The notes under the pieces: generated by a model | What the model saw: the letters and a program-made list of their open reading frames with translations, nothing else | Databases searched by the model: none | What the model was told of the DNA's origin: nothing | Part shown: one piece after another, positions 35,405-42,912 of the stretch | How the letters are laid out: every line of letters begins with the position of its first letter | Position numbering within the stretch: position 1 is the stretch's first letter | Position numbers and translations under genes: made by a program | From: Lentzea atacamensis | GTDB lineage: Bacteria > Actinomycetota > Actinomycetes > Mycobacteriales > Pseudonocardiaceae | Length of the DNA: 64,000 nucleotides | Direction of reading: 5' to 3' | Assembly: GCF_003269295.1 (NCBI RefSeq) | Contig: NZ_QLTT01000004.1 | Location: 372,001 to 436,000, forward strand

Positions 35405-37027
35405 TCAACGGCCTGGTCTGTGGCGGAGTGCGAGTACGCAAATGTCGTCGCGAGCTTCCTGTGGGGCGACGGCGTTGATCACCGCCGGCACGAGGTGGTC
35501 AAGGCGTTCGGGCAGATGCGGTGCTGTCACGGCGTCGCACAGGGATTGGATGCCCGTGTCGATGTCGTTCTCGCGGTGTTCCACCAGTCCGTCGGTGTAG
35601 ACGACCAGCACGTCATCCGGTCGTAGCGATGTCTCGAACGTGACGTAGTCGGCAGACCGCGCGGCTCCTGTGATCAGCCCGTGCCGGTGTGCCATCGGAC
35701 GGGCGATGCCGCCGCGGACCATCAGCGGGTGGGGGTGGCCGGCATTGGCGTAGCGGAGAGTGCCGTCGCTCGGGGTGTACACGCCGTAGAACACCGTGGT
35801 CATCGTCATGTCGACGCAGGAGCAGACGAGCCGGTTCAGTTCACCCAGCACGCGGCCGGGAAGCGGGTTTTGCATCGCGTAGGCGCGGAGCGCGCTGCGG
35901 ACCCCGCCCATCGTGACCGCGGCTTCGACGTCATGGCCGATCACGTCGCCGACCGCGATCGCGAGCCTGCCATCAGGCAGGGGGAACGCATCGTAGAAGT
36001 CGCCGCCCACTCCAGCCGAGCTGTTCGCGGGCTGATAGGCAGCCGCCAGTTCCGCGCCCTCGACGTCGGGGATGCTGGGTGGCAGCAGAACCCGTTGCAG
36101 CTGCAGCACGATTTTCCGCTCGTCCTTCAGTTGCGCCGTCATCTCATCCGCTCGTACCACGGCAGCCCGCGCATCGGCCTCGGCGGTACGTCGCGCGGTG
36201 CGGTCGACGCACATGCCGCGCAGCGCCACCACGGTGCCGGTGGTGTCCGCGACCGGTTCGACGATCGACGAGAGCACGACGACACGTCCGTCGGGCGTGC
36301 ACAGCCGGTACTCGGTGTCCGGTGCCGGTGCGTGCCCGGTCAGACCGGTGAAGGACGCCCGTGCCAGGCCGAGGTCGTCGGGGTGCACGAGTGCAAGAAC
36401 TTCTTCAAGGGTGCTCGGGGACTGGGTGACACCGGCGATGCGGCAGAGGTTGGCCGACCACACGACTCGTCCGCTGCGCAGGTCGAGTTCCCAGGATCCC
36501 GTGCCCCCGGCGCGTTGTGTCCGATCCAGTCGATCGGTCCACTCGGCGTGCAGGCGCAGTCCTTCGAGCTCGACGACCTCGTGGGACTTGGTGAGGTCCT
36601 GAACCGTGATCACGGCGGCGATCACCTCGTTGTCGTGATCGCACAACGGGAACAGGTTGAGCAGGAGCTGCTTGGTGGTGTTTCCGACGTCGGCACGCGT
36701 CTCGAGGTCACGGTGTACGGCGCCGGTCCTGAGCACCTCGGCGACGCGGGATTCCACTGCGGCCGCGTAGGCGGGTGGAACGACTTCGTTCATCGTTCGC
36801 CCGACGTGGTCACGGGTTGCCAAGTCGAGCACCGACGCGAACTCCGGGTTGGCGTAGAGGAAACGCATCTGTTCGTCCACCACGGCGAAGCCCACGGGCG
36901 CTCGTTCGAGGACCGCCGTGATCTCCAGCAGCGATCCACCGGAACCTGCAAGACCACGCGCAACGTCGATGGTGCCGGCAGGCGCACTGTCGAGGAACTC
37001 CGCGGCTTTCCCGTCCACGAACCACAT
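35405..37027 (-). CDS. PAS-PAS-SpoIIE (PP2C) serine phosphatase
   Basis: The 540-residue protein has two PAS domains (about 35-150, RAPVGFAVVDEQMRFLYANPEFASVLD, and 175-290) and a C-terminal PP2C SpoIIE domain (about 320-540, with GGDFYDAFPLPDGRLAIAVGDVIGHDVEAA and VVYTDGLVEHR). It dephosphorylates an anti-anti-sigma protein and so activates a stress sigma factor in response to the PAS signal. The ATG at 37027 has AGGAGG upstream. A SigB/SigF-like promoter (GTTT-N16-GGGTAT) lies about 70 bases upstream, so it may be auto-activated by the sigma factor it controls. Confidence 0.92.
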   Translation of the reverse strand: MWFVDGKAAEFLDSAPAGTIDVARGLAGSGGSLLEITAVLERAPVGFAVVDEQMRFLYANPEFASVLDLATRDHVGRTMNEVVPPAYAAAVESRVAEVLRTGAVHRDLETRADVGNTTKQLLLNLFPLCDHDNEVIAAVITVQDLTKSHEVVELEGLRLHAEWTDRLDRTQRAGGTGSWELDLRSGRVVWSANLCRIAGVTQSPSTLEEVLALVHPDDLGLARASFTGLTGHAPAPDTEYRLCTPDGRVVVLSSIVEPVADTTGTVVALRGMCVDRTARRTAEADARAAVVRADEMTAQLKDERKIVLQLQRVLLPPSIPDVEGAELAAAYQPANSSAGVGGDFYDAFPLPDGRLAIAVGDVIGHDVEAAVTMGGVRSALRAYAMQNPLPGRVLGELNRLVCSCVDMTMTTVFYGVYTPSDGTLRYANAGHPHPLMVRGGIARPMAHRHGLITGAARSADYVTFETSLRPDDVLVVYTDGLVEHRENDIDTGIQSLCDAVTAPHLPERLDHLVPAVINAVAPQEARDDICVLALRHRPGR

Positions 37028-37104
37028 AGCTGGTCGTTCCTCCTGTCTCACCACACAGGCCCGGCTCCGAATCCCTTGGCATGGCACTACTTCCGGCAGT
37101 TCTC

Positions 37105-37130
37105 ATACCCGTCTGAGGGTGCGGGTAAAC
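37105..37130 (-). promoter_or_regulatory. SigB/SigF-like promoter before the SpoIIE phosphatase
   Basis: On the minus strand GTTT (37127-37130) is followed by 16 bases and then GGGTAT (37105-37110), matching the alternative stress-sigma consensus (GTTT-N14/17-GGGTAT) of Bacillus SigB, mycobacterial SigF and Streptomyces SigB-type promoters. Transcription from here would start near 37098 and give a leader of about 70 bases. Confidence 0.5.
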
Positions 37131-37357
37131 ACAGCGTTCCGTCTGACGGCGGATCACTTCAGATCCGGAGAAGACTCTCGTCGCGCACTTCCAAGACCTC
37201 AGGAGCGGAAGACCACGGCGCACGCCACCAGGTGACGTGTACCATTGACACCATCGGGGCCTGAGTTCGTCAGATGTTTCCCGAATCCCTAGCGCCGTGC
37301 GGCTGCTCCGGCTTACTCGCCGTGTGCACGCACGGGACGCAGAGAAAGTCGGAACCC

Positions 37358-37588
37358 ATGCAGACCCACAACGATTCGCGTTACGATCCGCCCGGCCACA
37401 GCGCAGGTGATTCCCGTGTTGAACCACCTGACGGAACGCGTCCAATGAGCGCGTTCCCGGCGGACGGGCTCTTCAGTCATCCGGACATGGATCACCTCGA
37501 CACGAGGCGGGGCTCGCTGCCCGACGAGGACCAGCGGTCCTACACCAACCTGTTCCACGAACCGGCTGGCGCTGTAGAACACCAGTAA
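37358..37588 (+). CDS. Possible small hydrophilic protein
   Basis: The 76-residue frame from the ATG at 37358 has acidic and aromatic composition (FPADGLFSHPDMDHLDTRRGSLPDEDQRSYTNLFHEP) with no hydrophobic segment. I do not recognise the family. There is no strong ribosome-binding site and codon pattern is only moderately convincing. It could equally be noncoding. Confidence 0.25.
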   Translation: MQTHNDSRYDPPGHSAGDSRVEPPDGTRPMSAFPADGLFSHPDMDHLDTRRGSLPDEDQRSYTNLFHEPAGAVEHQ

Positions 37589-37589
37589 G

Positions 37590-37656
37590 CGGGCACCGCC
37601 GCTACTCACGCTTCCAACTGCGCCTGGCCGCCCGCCTCCGCACCCGCACCCTGGTG
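37590..37656 (+). pseudogene. MerR-type DNA-binding fragment, copy of part of the gene at 47055
   Basis: The frame reads GHRRYSRFQLRLAARLRTRTLV, nearly the same as GHRRYSRYQLRLAARVRTLLDEG in the MerR-like gene at 47055-47432. DNA identity is high across about 60 bases. No start or other helix is present here, so it is a fragment. Confidence 0.55.
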
Positions 37657-37779
37657 AACCGTTTTCGCGAACATCGTGCTCTTCACGGCACGTCGGTAGT
37701 CAGCCGGCGCGACGACCTGATGCGGCAGCAACAGCTCGCTTCCGCACAGCCGGACCAGGCACGGACCGCGATCAAGATG

Positions 37780-38275
37780 CTCGACGGGCCACGTTTCCCG
37801 CGCACTGGCGGGACCTTGCCGATCAGCGGCATCAGCTGGGTGCCGTCGTTGCAGTTGCCGCCGGTGAGGGACACGGCCAACGGGATGCCGTGTCCTTCGT
37901 GATCAGGTGGTGCTTCGAGCCCGTTCTGGCGCGGTCGACCGGGCTCGTCCCCGCTTTGGGCCGCCCTTGAGCGCGCGGACGTGCGAGCCGTCGATCACCG
38001 CCCGCTGCCAGTCCAGCGCGTCCGCGGCGTTGAGTTCGGCGAGCAGGTTCTCGTGCAGCCGCTGCCAGACCCCGTCCCGATGCCAGTCCCGCAGCCGCCG
38101 CCCGGCCGGTCATGCCGGAGCCGAACCCGAGTTCCTGGGGCAGGAACTCCCACGGGATATCGGTGTGGAGCACGAACAGGATGCAGCCGCTTGCGCCCCG
38201 GATGGTCGGCACGACGAGGGACCACCGGGAGCAGCGGCTCGATCCACGCCCACAAGATCATTCCGGTGAGGATGA
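37780..38275 (-). mobile_element. IS5-family transposase remnant
   Basis: Across several minus frames the N-terminal segment (LWAWIEPLLPVVPRRADHPGRKR), the GILFVLHTDIPWEFLPQELGFGSGMT segment, the DRARTGSKHHLITKDT segment and PLAVSLTGGN-x-ND-x-TQLMPLIGKVPPVRGKRG line up with IS5-type transposases in the right order. At least two frameshifts and a lost N-terminal/C-terminal end show it is dead. The catalytic D region is broken; the end past VRGKRG is absent. Confidence 0.8.
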
Positions 38276-39090
38276 TCGAAACCGGGGCATGACACCTCAA
38301 GTCGCGTAGCCGCCGCCACCGTGTTGTGACGAGCGGGTCGACCAGGCTTTCCGGCGCTCCACCCTTGAAGGTGCGCACAAGCCGGCGGAAGGCAAACTTC
38401 TGGGATGCGGGCTGCCGGCTGAGCAGATGGTTGGCCCGCATCTGGCGAGTGGTATCCGCAACGCTGCTGCGGAGGCATTGGATCCTTGTGGACAGATGTG
38501 GTCCAACGAGGTCACGCCCGCGGTGCGGGCATCGTCGAGGTCGCTGACCTGATCGAGCGCAAGGGGTGCACATCGGACATGGGGGTGCCCGCCGACGTGG
38601 TTGGCGTTCACTCCCAGAACACCTGGAGTACCTCGGTCGTCAGCTGGGGCAGTCCGACGGTGGCGCAGTCGACGTCCGGGTGCACTACCGGGTAGGCGTT
38701 GGCGGTGTCGCCGACGAGCGGACCGCCACCGACCGTGGGATCGCCGGTCTCGGCGTGCGCGATTTGCGGTGATGCCCAGCTCGTGGCGAACGCGGCCACC
38801 GCAGCCAGTGGCAACCGATGGTTCGGATCCCGGCGACGCGAATCCGAGGGCGACGAACCCACTCCCAGTGCTCGCCCAGTTCGCCGGCCGGCCGGCCACG
38901 TCTCGTGAGCGTGATCTTGTTGTCCCGCCCAACCCGAAGAGGCGTTACCCGGCCGCGCAATCGTCAGGTCGCGGCACCACCGACACCCAAACGAGGCGTG
39001 CCCGCACGCCTGGACGATCGCTCGCCACACCTGAACGACCCCTTACCAACACTTTACTATTGCTTTACTTCGATTGGCTGGCGATACTTT
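38276..39090. other. Degraded stretch before the terC riboswitch
   Basis: No intact gene is evident. A minus frame (38608-38840) reads like a secreted N-terminus (LPLAAVAAFATSWASPQIAHAETGDPTVGG) continuing to a stop, but it has no start codon near. A short AT-rich patch (ACACTTTACTATTGCTTTACTTCG, about 39050-39073) just before the riboswitch is a probable promoter region. Confidence 0.4.
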
Positions 39091-39203
39091 GGGCGAGGGG
39101 AGTACTTCCGCAGGGTCTGCCCGGTCAGTACGGACACTCCGACGGTGTCCCCGGGAGGCCGCCCCCGGTGGGTGAAGGAGACCTCGAACGCTGACGTTCG
39201 AGG
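39091..39203 (+). ncRNA. yybP-ykoY (Mn2+) riboswitch
   Basis: The leader has GAGGGGAGTAC near 39096, a GTCAGTACGGACACTCCGACGGTGTCC helix, CGGGAGGCCGCCC and a final hairpin CCTCGAACG-CTGA-CGTTCGAGG whose 3' arm runs into the GAGGAGG ribosome-binding site of terC. This pattern, in front of a TerC gene, is characteristic of the manganese-sensing yybP-ykoY family. Mn2+ binding is expected to free the ribosome-binding site and raise TerC synthesis. I could not run a covariance model; the boundaries are approximate. Confidence 0.75.
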
Positions 39204-39210
39204 AGGTCCT

Positions 39211-40251
39211 GTGCCCGGCTCAGCAGTTGCGTCTGCCGTCGTCCCGGCCGCCCAGGCGGACTCAGTCGGTTCGCCGGGACTGTGGTTGCTCAGCATCGCG
39301 GTCCTGCTGGCACTGCTGACGGCCGACTTCCTGGTGACCCGCCGCCCGCACGAGGTGTTGATGCGCGAGGCCGTGGGCTGGTCGGTCTTCTACCTCACGC
39401 TGCCCATGGTGTTCGCGATCTGGATCTGGACGGCTTTCGGCAGCGGACAGGCCGTGGAGTTCGTCACGGGCTTCGTGGTGGAGAAGTCGCTGTCGGTGGA
39501 CAACCTGTTCGTGTTCATGCTGCTGCTGGCGGCGTTCAGCGTCCCGCTGGAGGTGCAGCAACGCGTCCTGCTCTACGGCATCGTCGGCGCCCTGGTGCTG
39601 CGTGGCATCTTCATCGCCGCCGGCGCGGCACTGCTCGCCGCCGGAACGTGGGCGTTCCTCGTGTTCGGCCTGATCCTCTTCGCCTCGGCGGTGAAGATCC
39701 TCCACCAGGCGCTCACCGGCGCCATGACCGATCGGGACATCTCCCGAATGCGCTCGGTACGGCTGCTGCGCAGACTGATGCCCGTTACCGACGACTACCG
39801 CGGCACTCACCTGACAGTCCGCGAACACGGTCGCCGCGCGCTCACACCGCTCGCGGTCGTGGTGGTGGCGGTGTTCGCCACCGATGTCGTGTTCGCCATC
39901 GACTCGGTGCCCGCCGTGTACGGCATCACCGACGACCCCTACCTCGTGTTCGCGACCAACGCCTTCGCCCTGCTCGGCCTGCGTGCCCTGTACTTCGTGC
40001 TGCACTCCGCGCTGGCCAAACTGGTTCACCTCAACCACGGCCTCGCCATCATCCTCGCCTTCATCGGGCTGAAGCTGGTGCTGCACTGGGCCCACGGAAT
40101 CTGGCCTGCCGTGCCTCAGATTCCCACCCCGGTCTCGCTCGCGGTCATCGTGGCTGTCCTCGGCACCGTCACGCTGACGAGCTTGCGGGCCCGTCGCCGC
40201 ACCGCACCCACAGACCCGCCCGCAGTGCGGGTCCACACGACGCGGGACTGA
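39211..40251 (+). CDS. TerC/Alx family membrane protein
   Basis: The 346-residue protein has about nine hydrophobic segments with TerC marks: FVVEKSLSVDNLFVFMLLLAAF near residue 90 and AVFATDVVFAIDSVPAVYGITDDPYLVFATNAFALLGLRALYF near residue 222, with conserved acidic residues that bind divalent metals. TerC proteins export Mn2+ or help load exported metalloproteins. The GTG at 39211 has GAGGAGG just upstream, which fits the riboswitch's expression platform. Downstream lies a short membrane ORF. This agrees with Mn2+ control by the leader. Confidence 0.93.
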   Translation: MPGSAVASAVVPAAQADSVGSPGLWLLSIAVLLALLTADFLVTRRPHEVLMREAVGWSVFYLTLPMVFAIWIWTAFGSGQAVEFVTGFVVEKSLSVDNLFVFMLLLAAFSVPLEVQQRVLLYGIVGALVLRGIFIAAGAALLAAGTWAFLVFGLILFASAVKILHQALTGAMTDRDISRMRSVRLLRRLMPVTDDYRGTHLTVREHGRRALTPLAVVVVAVFATDVVFAIDSVPAVYGITDDPYLVFATNAFALLGLRALYFVLHSALAKLVHLNHGLAIILAFIGLKLVLHWAHGIWPAVPQIPTPVSLAVIVAVLGTVTLTSLRARRRTAPTDPPAVRVHTTRD

Positions 40252-40254
40252 GCC

Positions 40255-40371
40255 ATGCTCTTCGAGTACCTGATCGAGATGATCCTCGAACTCGCTGCGA
40301 CCATCCTCGTGCTGGTCTCACTGGTGATCGCGTGCGCGGCGCTGCACCCGCCCCGAGCTCCACACCGCTGA
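40255..40371 (+). CDS. Possible 38-residue single-pass membrane peptide
   Basis: ATG at 40255 starts three bases after the terC stop and encodes MLFEYLIEMILELAATILV followed by more hydrophobic residues and a basic tail, ending at 40371. The composition is that of a small transmembrane peptide. No clear ribosome-binding site; coupling to terC is possible. It may be a real small protein or chance. Confidence 0.4.
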   Translation: MLFEYLIEMILELAATILVLVSLVIACAALHPPRAPHR

Positions 40372-40470
40372 CGGCGGTGAAGGAACCCGGAACGAGTCAC
40401 CGGCCTGGCCGCTGTCGGACGCAGGCGGCAGCTCCCCCACTCGGCGGGTGCTGGTGCTGGGGTAGGGCGG

Positions 40471-40881
40471 TCAGCAGGTGATCTCGGCCCACACGGTCTT
40501 GCCGTGGAGGCTGTGGGTGACGCCCCAGTCCTTCGCGAGCCGGTGGACGATGACCATGCCGCGGCCTCGGTTGCCTCCGAGACGGGAGCATCCCAGTGTC
40601 GGCGGGTCGGGCGAGGTGTCGTCGATCTCCACGCGCACGAAGCACGGCTCCGTCGACCGGTGCAGCCGCATCCTGCGCGGGCCGCGACCGTGGTCGAAGG
40701 CGTTGCTCACCAGTTCGTTGACCACCAGGAGGATGTCTTCGAGTGCGTCGGCGGTCACACCGGACAGCGCGCTCCGCGTCCACCTTCGGACTGCTGCGAC
40801 GTCATGCGCGTAGTCGTTCAGGTCGAGCACCTGGGGTCGGCGGTGCGGCCCGCCCGCCAACGAATGTCCCACAATGCTCAT
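40471..40881 (-). CDS. HATPase (RsbW-like) anti-sigma serine kinase
   Basis: The 136-residue protein is a stand-alone HATPase_c domain: N-box VVNELVSNAFDHGRGP near residue 50, Asp of the G1 box (VRVEIDDTSPDPP) and G2 RGRGMVIVHRLAKDWGV near residue 107. Such proteins bind a sigma factor or phosphorylate an anti-anti-sigma partner. The ATG at 40881 begins two bases from the end of crcB1, so it may be transcribed with the fluoride channel genes. Its target sigma is not in the window. Confidence 0.88.
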   Translation of the reverse strand: MSIVGHSLAGGPHRRPQVLDLNDYAHDVAAVRRWTRSALSGVTADALEDILLVVNELVSNAFDHGRGPRRMRLHRSTEPCFVRVEIDDTSPDPPTLGCSRLGGNRGRGMVIVHRLAKDWGVTHSLHGKTVWAEITC

Positions 40882-40882
40882 C

Positions 40883-41251
40883 TCATCCCAGCATCGCCGC
40901 GACGCACATGTGAGCGAGAAGGGCTGTACCCACACCGGCCACGGCGCTGACGACGACGTTCATGGCCGCGTAGAAGTACGCTTTCTGCTCGGCCAATCGC
41001 AGTGTCTCGTAGCTGAACGTGCTGTAGGTCGTCAGCGCGCCGCAGAACCCGGTGCCCGCCAGGGCGAGCACGGAGTGCGGCATCGCCGCGCCGGCTCCGG
41101 TGAGTGCGCCGAGGATGAGGCATCCGGCGAGGTTGACCGCGAAGGTTCCCCAGGGGAAGAGGCTGTCGTGCCGCGCCTGGACGACGCGGTCCGTCAGGTA
41201 ACGCAGCGGAGCGCCGACGGCGGCTCCGAGAAAGATCAGCGCGGCGGTCAT
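40883..41251 (-). CDS. crcB: CrcB/Fluc fluoride ion channel, copy 1
   Basis: The 122-residue protein has four membrane segments and CrcB marks: FPWGTFAVNLAGCLILG near residue 32 with the Asn, and GFCGALTTYSTFSYET near residue 68 with the Phe-box. CrcB forms dual-topology fluoride channels. Two CrcB genes (this and the one at 41591) may give heterodimers as in the split Fluc channels. The ATG overlaps the stop of a DUF190 gene upstream (ATGA). No fluoride-riboswitch leader is recognisable nearby. Confidence 0.93.
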   Translation of the reverse strand: MTAALIFLGAAVGAPLRYLTDRVVQARHDSLFPWGTFAVNLAGCLILGALTGAGAAMPHSVLALAGTGFCGALTTYSTFSYETLRLAEQKAYFYAAMNVVVSAVAGVGTALLAHMCVAAMLG

Positions 41252-41589
41252 GACGGCTGCCTTCCCGTGTAGCGCACGACTTCCACTTCGTCGACGATCA
41301 CGGTGCCCTCGGTGACCAGCTCGTCGAGCTCGGGCAGGAAGCCCTGGATGCGTTCGTCGGTGTCCACGACGATCACGGCGATGGGCAGGCTGTCGGCGGT
41401 GTCGGGGAACCGGTCGGTGTGCACGAAGGAGTGGGTGCCGAAGCCTTCGCAGCCATGCAGCACGGTGGTGCCGGCCAGTCCCGCGCGGCGTGCGCGCAGG
41501 ACGATCTCGTGGTGCAGTGCGTGGTGATGCGAGCGGTCGTCGTCGCCGATGAGGATGGTCAGGCGGGTCGTGGTTCCGGCGAGGTGCAT
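41248..41589 (-). CDS. DUF190 (PII-like) protein, copy 1
   Basis: The 113-residue protein has the DUF190 fold, related to PII proteins: TRLTILIGDDD at the start, HHALHHEIVLRARRAGLAGTTVLHGCEGFGTHSFVHTDRF in the middle and LPIAVIVVDTDERIQGFLPELDELVTEGTVIVDEVEVV at the end. It lies between the two crcB genes with a four-base overlap to crcB1 and a gap of one base to crcB2. DUF190 proteins commonly accompany CrcB and may regulate it. Confidence 0.92.
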   Translation of the reverse strand: MHLAGTTTRLTILIGDDDRSHHHALHHEIVLRARRAGLAGTTVLHGCEGFGTHSFVHTDRFPDTADSLPIAVIVVDTDERIQGFLPELDELVTEGTVIVDEVEVVRYTGRQPS

Positions 41590-41590
41590 C

Positions 41591-42064
41591 TCAGCGCACC
41601 GCCTGTCGCTGCACGACGGCGCGCGTGGCCCAGACACCGAGTAACACCGCGAGCACCGCCGCGAGCGGAGTGGCGACAAGGTAGACGAGCGCCATCCCTG
41701 CGGAGCTGGGTCGCAGCAGGTCACCGACTTCGGCGGCGTAGGTGGAGAAGGTGGTGAAGCCGCCGAGCACGCCGACCCCGAGGAGCGGGCGCACCAGGCG
41801 GTGTGCGGACCACGCCTCGGTGATCAGCACCATCAGCACGCCGATGAGCAGGCAGCCCAGCGCGTTGATGAGGAACGTGTTCCACGGGAAGCCGCCGGGT
41901 GAGGTGGGCAGCAGCTGGGAGATCCCGTAGCGGGCCAGCGCGCCGAGGCCGCCGCCGAGCGCGATCGCGGCGAGTACCGGGCCGTGATGGCGCACGAGTT
42001 CGGCGCGTTGCGCGGGCACGCGCAGATCGACATCCGAATCGATGGGTTCGACCTCGTTGTGCAC
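41591..42064 (-). CDS. crcB: CrcB/Fluc fluoride ion channel, copy 2
   Basis: The 157-residue protein (from the GTG at 42064) has a 30-residue N-terminal tail and the CrcB fold: FPWNTFLINALGCLLIG near residue 60, GGFTTFSTYAAEVGDLL near residue 100. It shares the fluoride channel family with copy 1 but is divergent, as in heterodimeric Fluc pairs. An upstream ATG at 42100 is possible. It is followed on the same strand, one base away, by DUF190 copy 1. Confidence 0.9.
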   Translation of the reverse strand: MHNEVEPIDSDVDLRVPAQRAELVRHHGPVLAAIALGGGLGALARYGISQLLPTSPGGFPWNTFLINALGCLLIGVLMVLITEAWSAHRLVRPLLGVGVLGGFTTFSTYAAEVGDLLRPSSAGMALVYLVATPLAAVLAVLLGVWATRAVVQRQAVR

Positions 42065-42226
42065 AGTCGTGGTCCTACTCTGCCCGCGGACGTACCGCAT
42101 CTGGGGGAGTAGGGACTGTTGGCAGCTGCCGCTGCGGTTCTCCGAGGTCCGGAGCGGCGAGCCCCACCGCCGCTGCCGGTGACGATACCGAGTCCGCCGG
42201 CCGGGAGACGGCGGGGGTGGCTGCCA

Positions 42227-42565
42227 TCACCGCCGGTCGGCCGTGTACTTGACGACGTGGACCTCGTCGAGCATCACGAGGCCGCCGATGTTCAGGTCGT
42301 CGAGCTGCGGCAGGAACCCGCGGATGCGGTCCTCGGCGTCGATGATGACGATCAGGACTGGGAGGTCGTTGCTCAACCGGAACAAGTGCTTGGTGTGGAT
42401 GCGTGAGCTCGCGCCGAAGCCTTCGATGCCGCGGATCGCGGTTGCCCCGGCCAGTCCGGCCTTGTGCGCGCGGCGCGCGATCTCGGTGTAGAGCGACCGG
42501 TGCCGCCACCTGTCGCTCTCCCCGACGAAGATCGACAAACGCAACGCCCGCCCGGCAGGCCTCAC
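42227..42565 (-). CDS. DUF190 (PII-like) protein, copy 2
   Basis: The 112-residue protein matches DUF190: ALRLSIFVGESDRWRHRSLYTEIARRAHKAGLAGATAIRGIEGFGASSRIHTKHLFRLSNDLPVLIVIIDAEDRIRGFLPQLDDL. It is a distinct paralogue of the 41248 gene. It is separated from crcB2 by about 160 bases and probably begins the crcB/DUF190 operon. GTG start at 42565; no strong ribosome-binding site seen. Confidence 0.88.
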   Translation of the reverse strand: MRPAGRALRLSIFVGESDRWRHRSLYTEIARRAHKAGLAGATAIRGIEGFGASSRIHTKHLFRLSNDLPVLIVIIDAEDRIRGFLPQLDDLNIGGLVMLDEVHVVKYTADRR

Positions 42566-42912
42566 CGCTCGAGCACACCGCCGCCAGAACGTCGGGGCAA
42601 GCCGACGTCAGCCGCGCGAGACCCGGCGGCGACCGGCGTCCAGCCGCACTGCCACTTCACCTGGAGCGAGGGCAACCCGCTGGGCCACCTCGTTCCGCTA
42701 CCTGCTTCTCGGTCGCGGCGACACCGCACCGGTCGTGCGGGAGATCATCCGCGCCAGCGAACCCGATCACGACGTGAAGGGATGTCGACATGAGCACGAA
42801 GCTCACCAAAGACGGTCTGCGCGAAGTGTGGGTGTCGGCCATCGGCGGATCTCGCCGTCGCGAAAGGTCAGAGCATCAGCGGTACGACGGGGCCGGCTGG
42901 GATTCGCGTTGA
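42566..42912. other. Stretch between crcB/DUF190 and the SulP gene
   Basis: About 350 bases hold no clear gene. A 40-residue plus frame from the ATG at 42790 (KLTKDGLREVWVSAIGG) and an in-part readable RYLLLGRGDTAPVVREIIRASEPD segment (about 42690-42760) hint at the end of a lost gene. I cannot assign a family. Confidence 0.35.

Noticed and set aside
41591..42120. Fluoride riboswitch before crcB-2
   Set aside because: I looked for the conserved crcB-motif core in the leader and did not find a convincing match.
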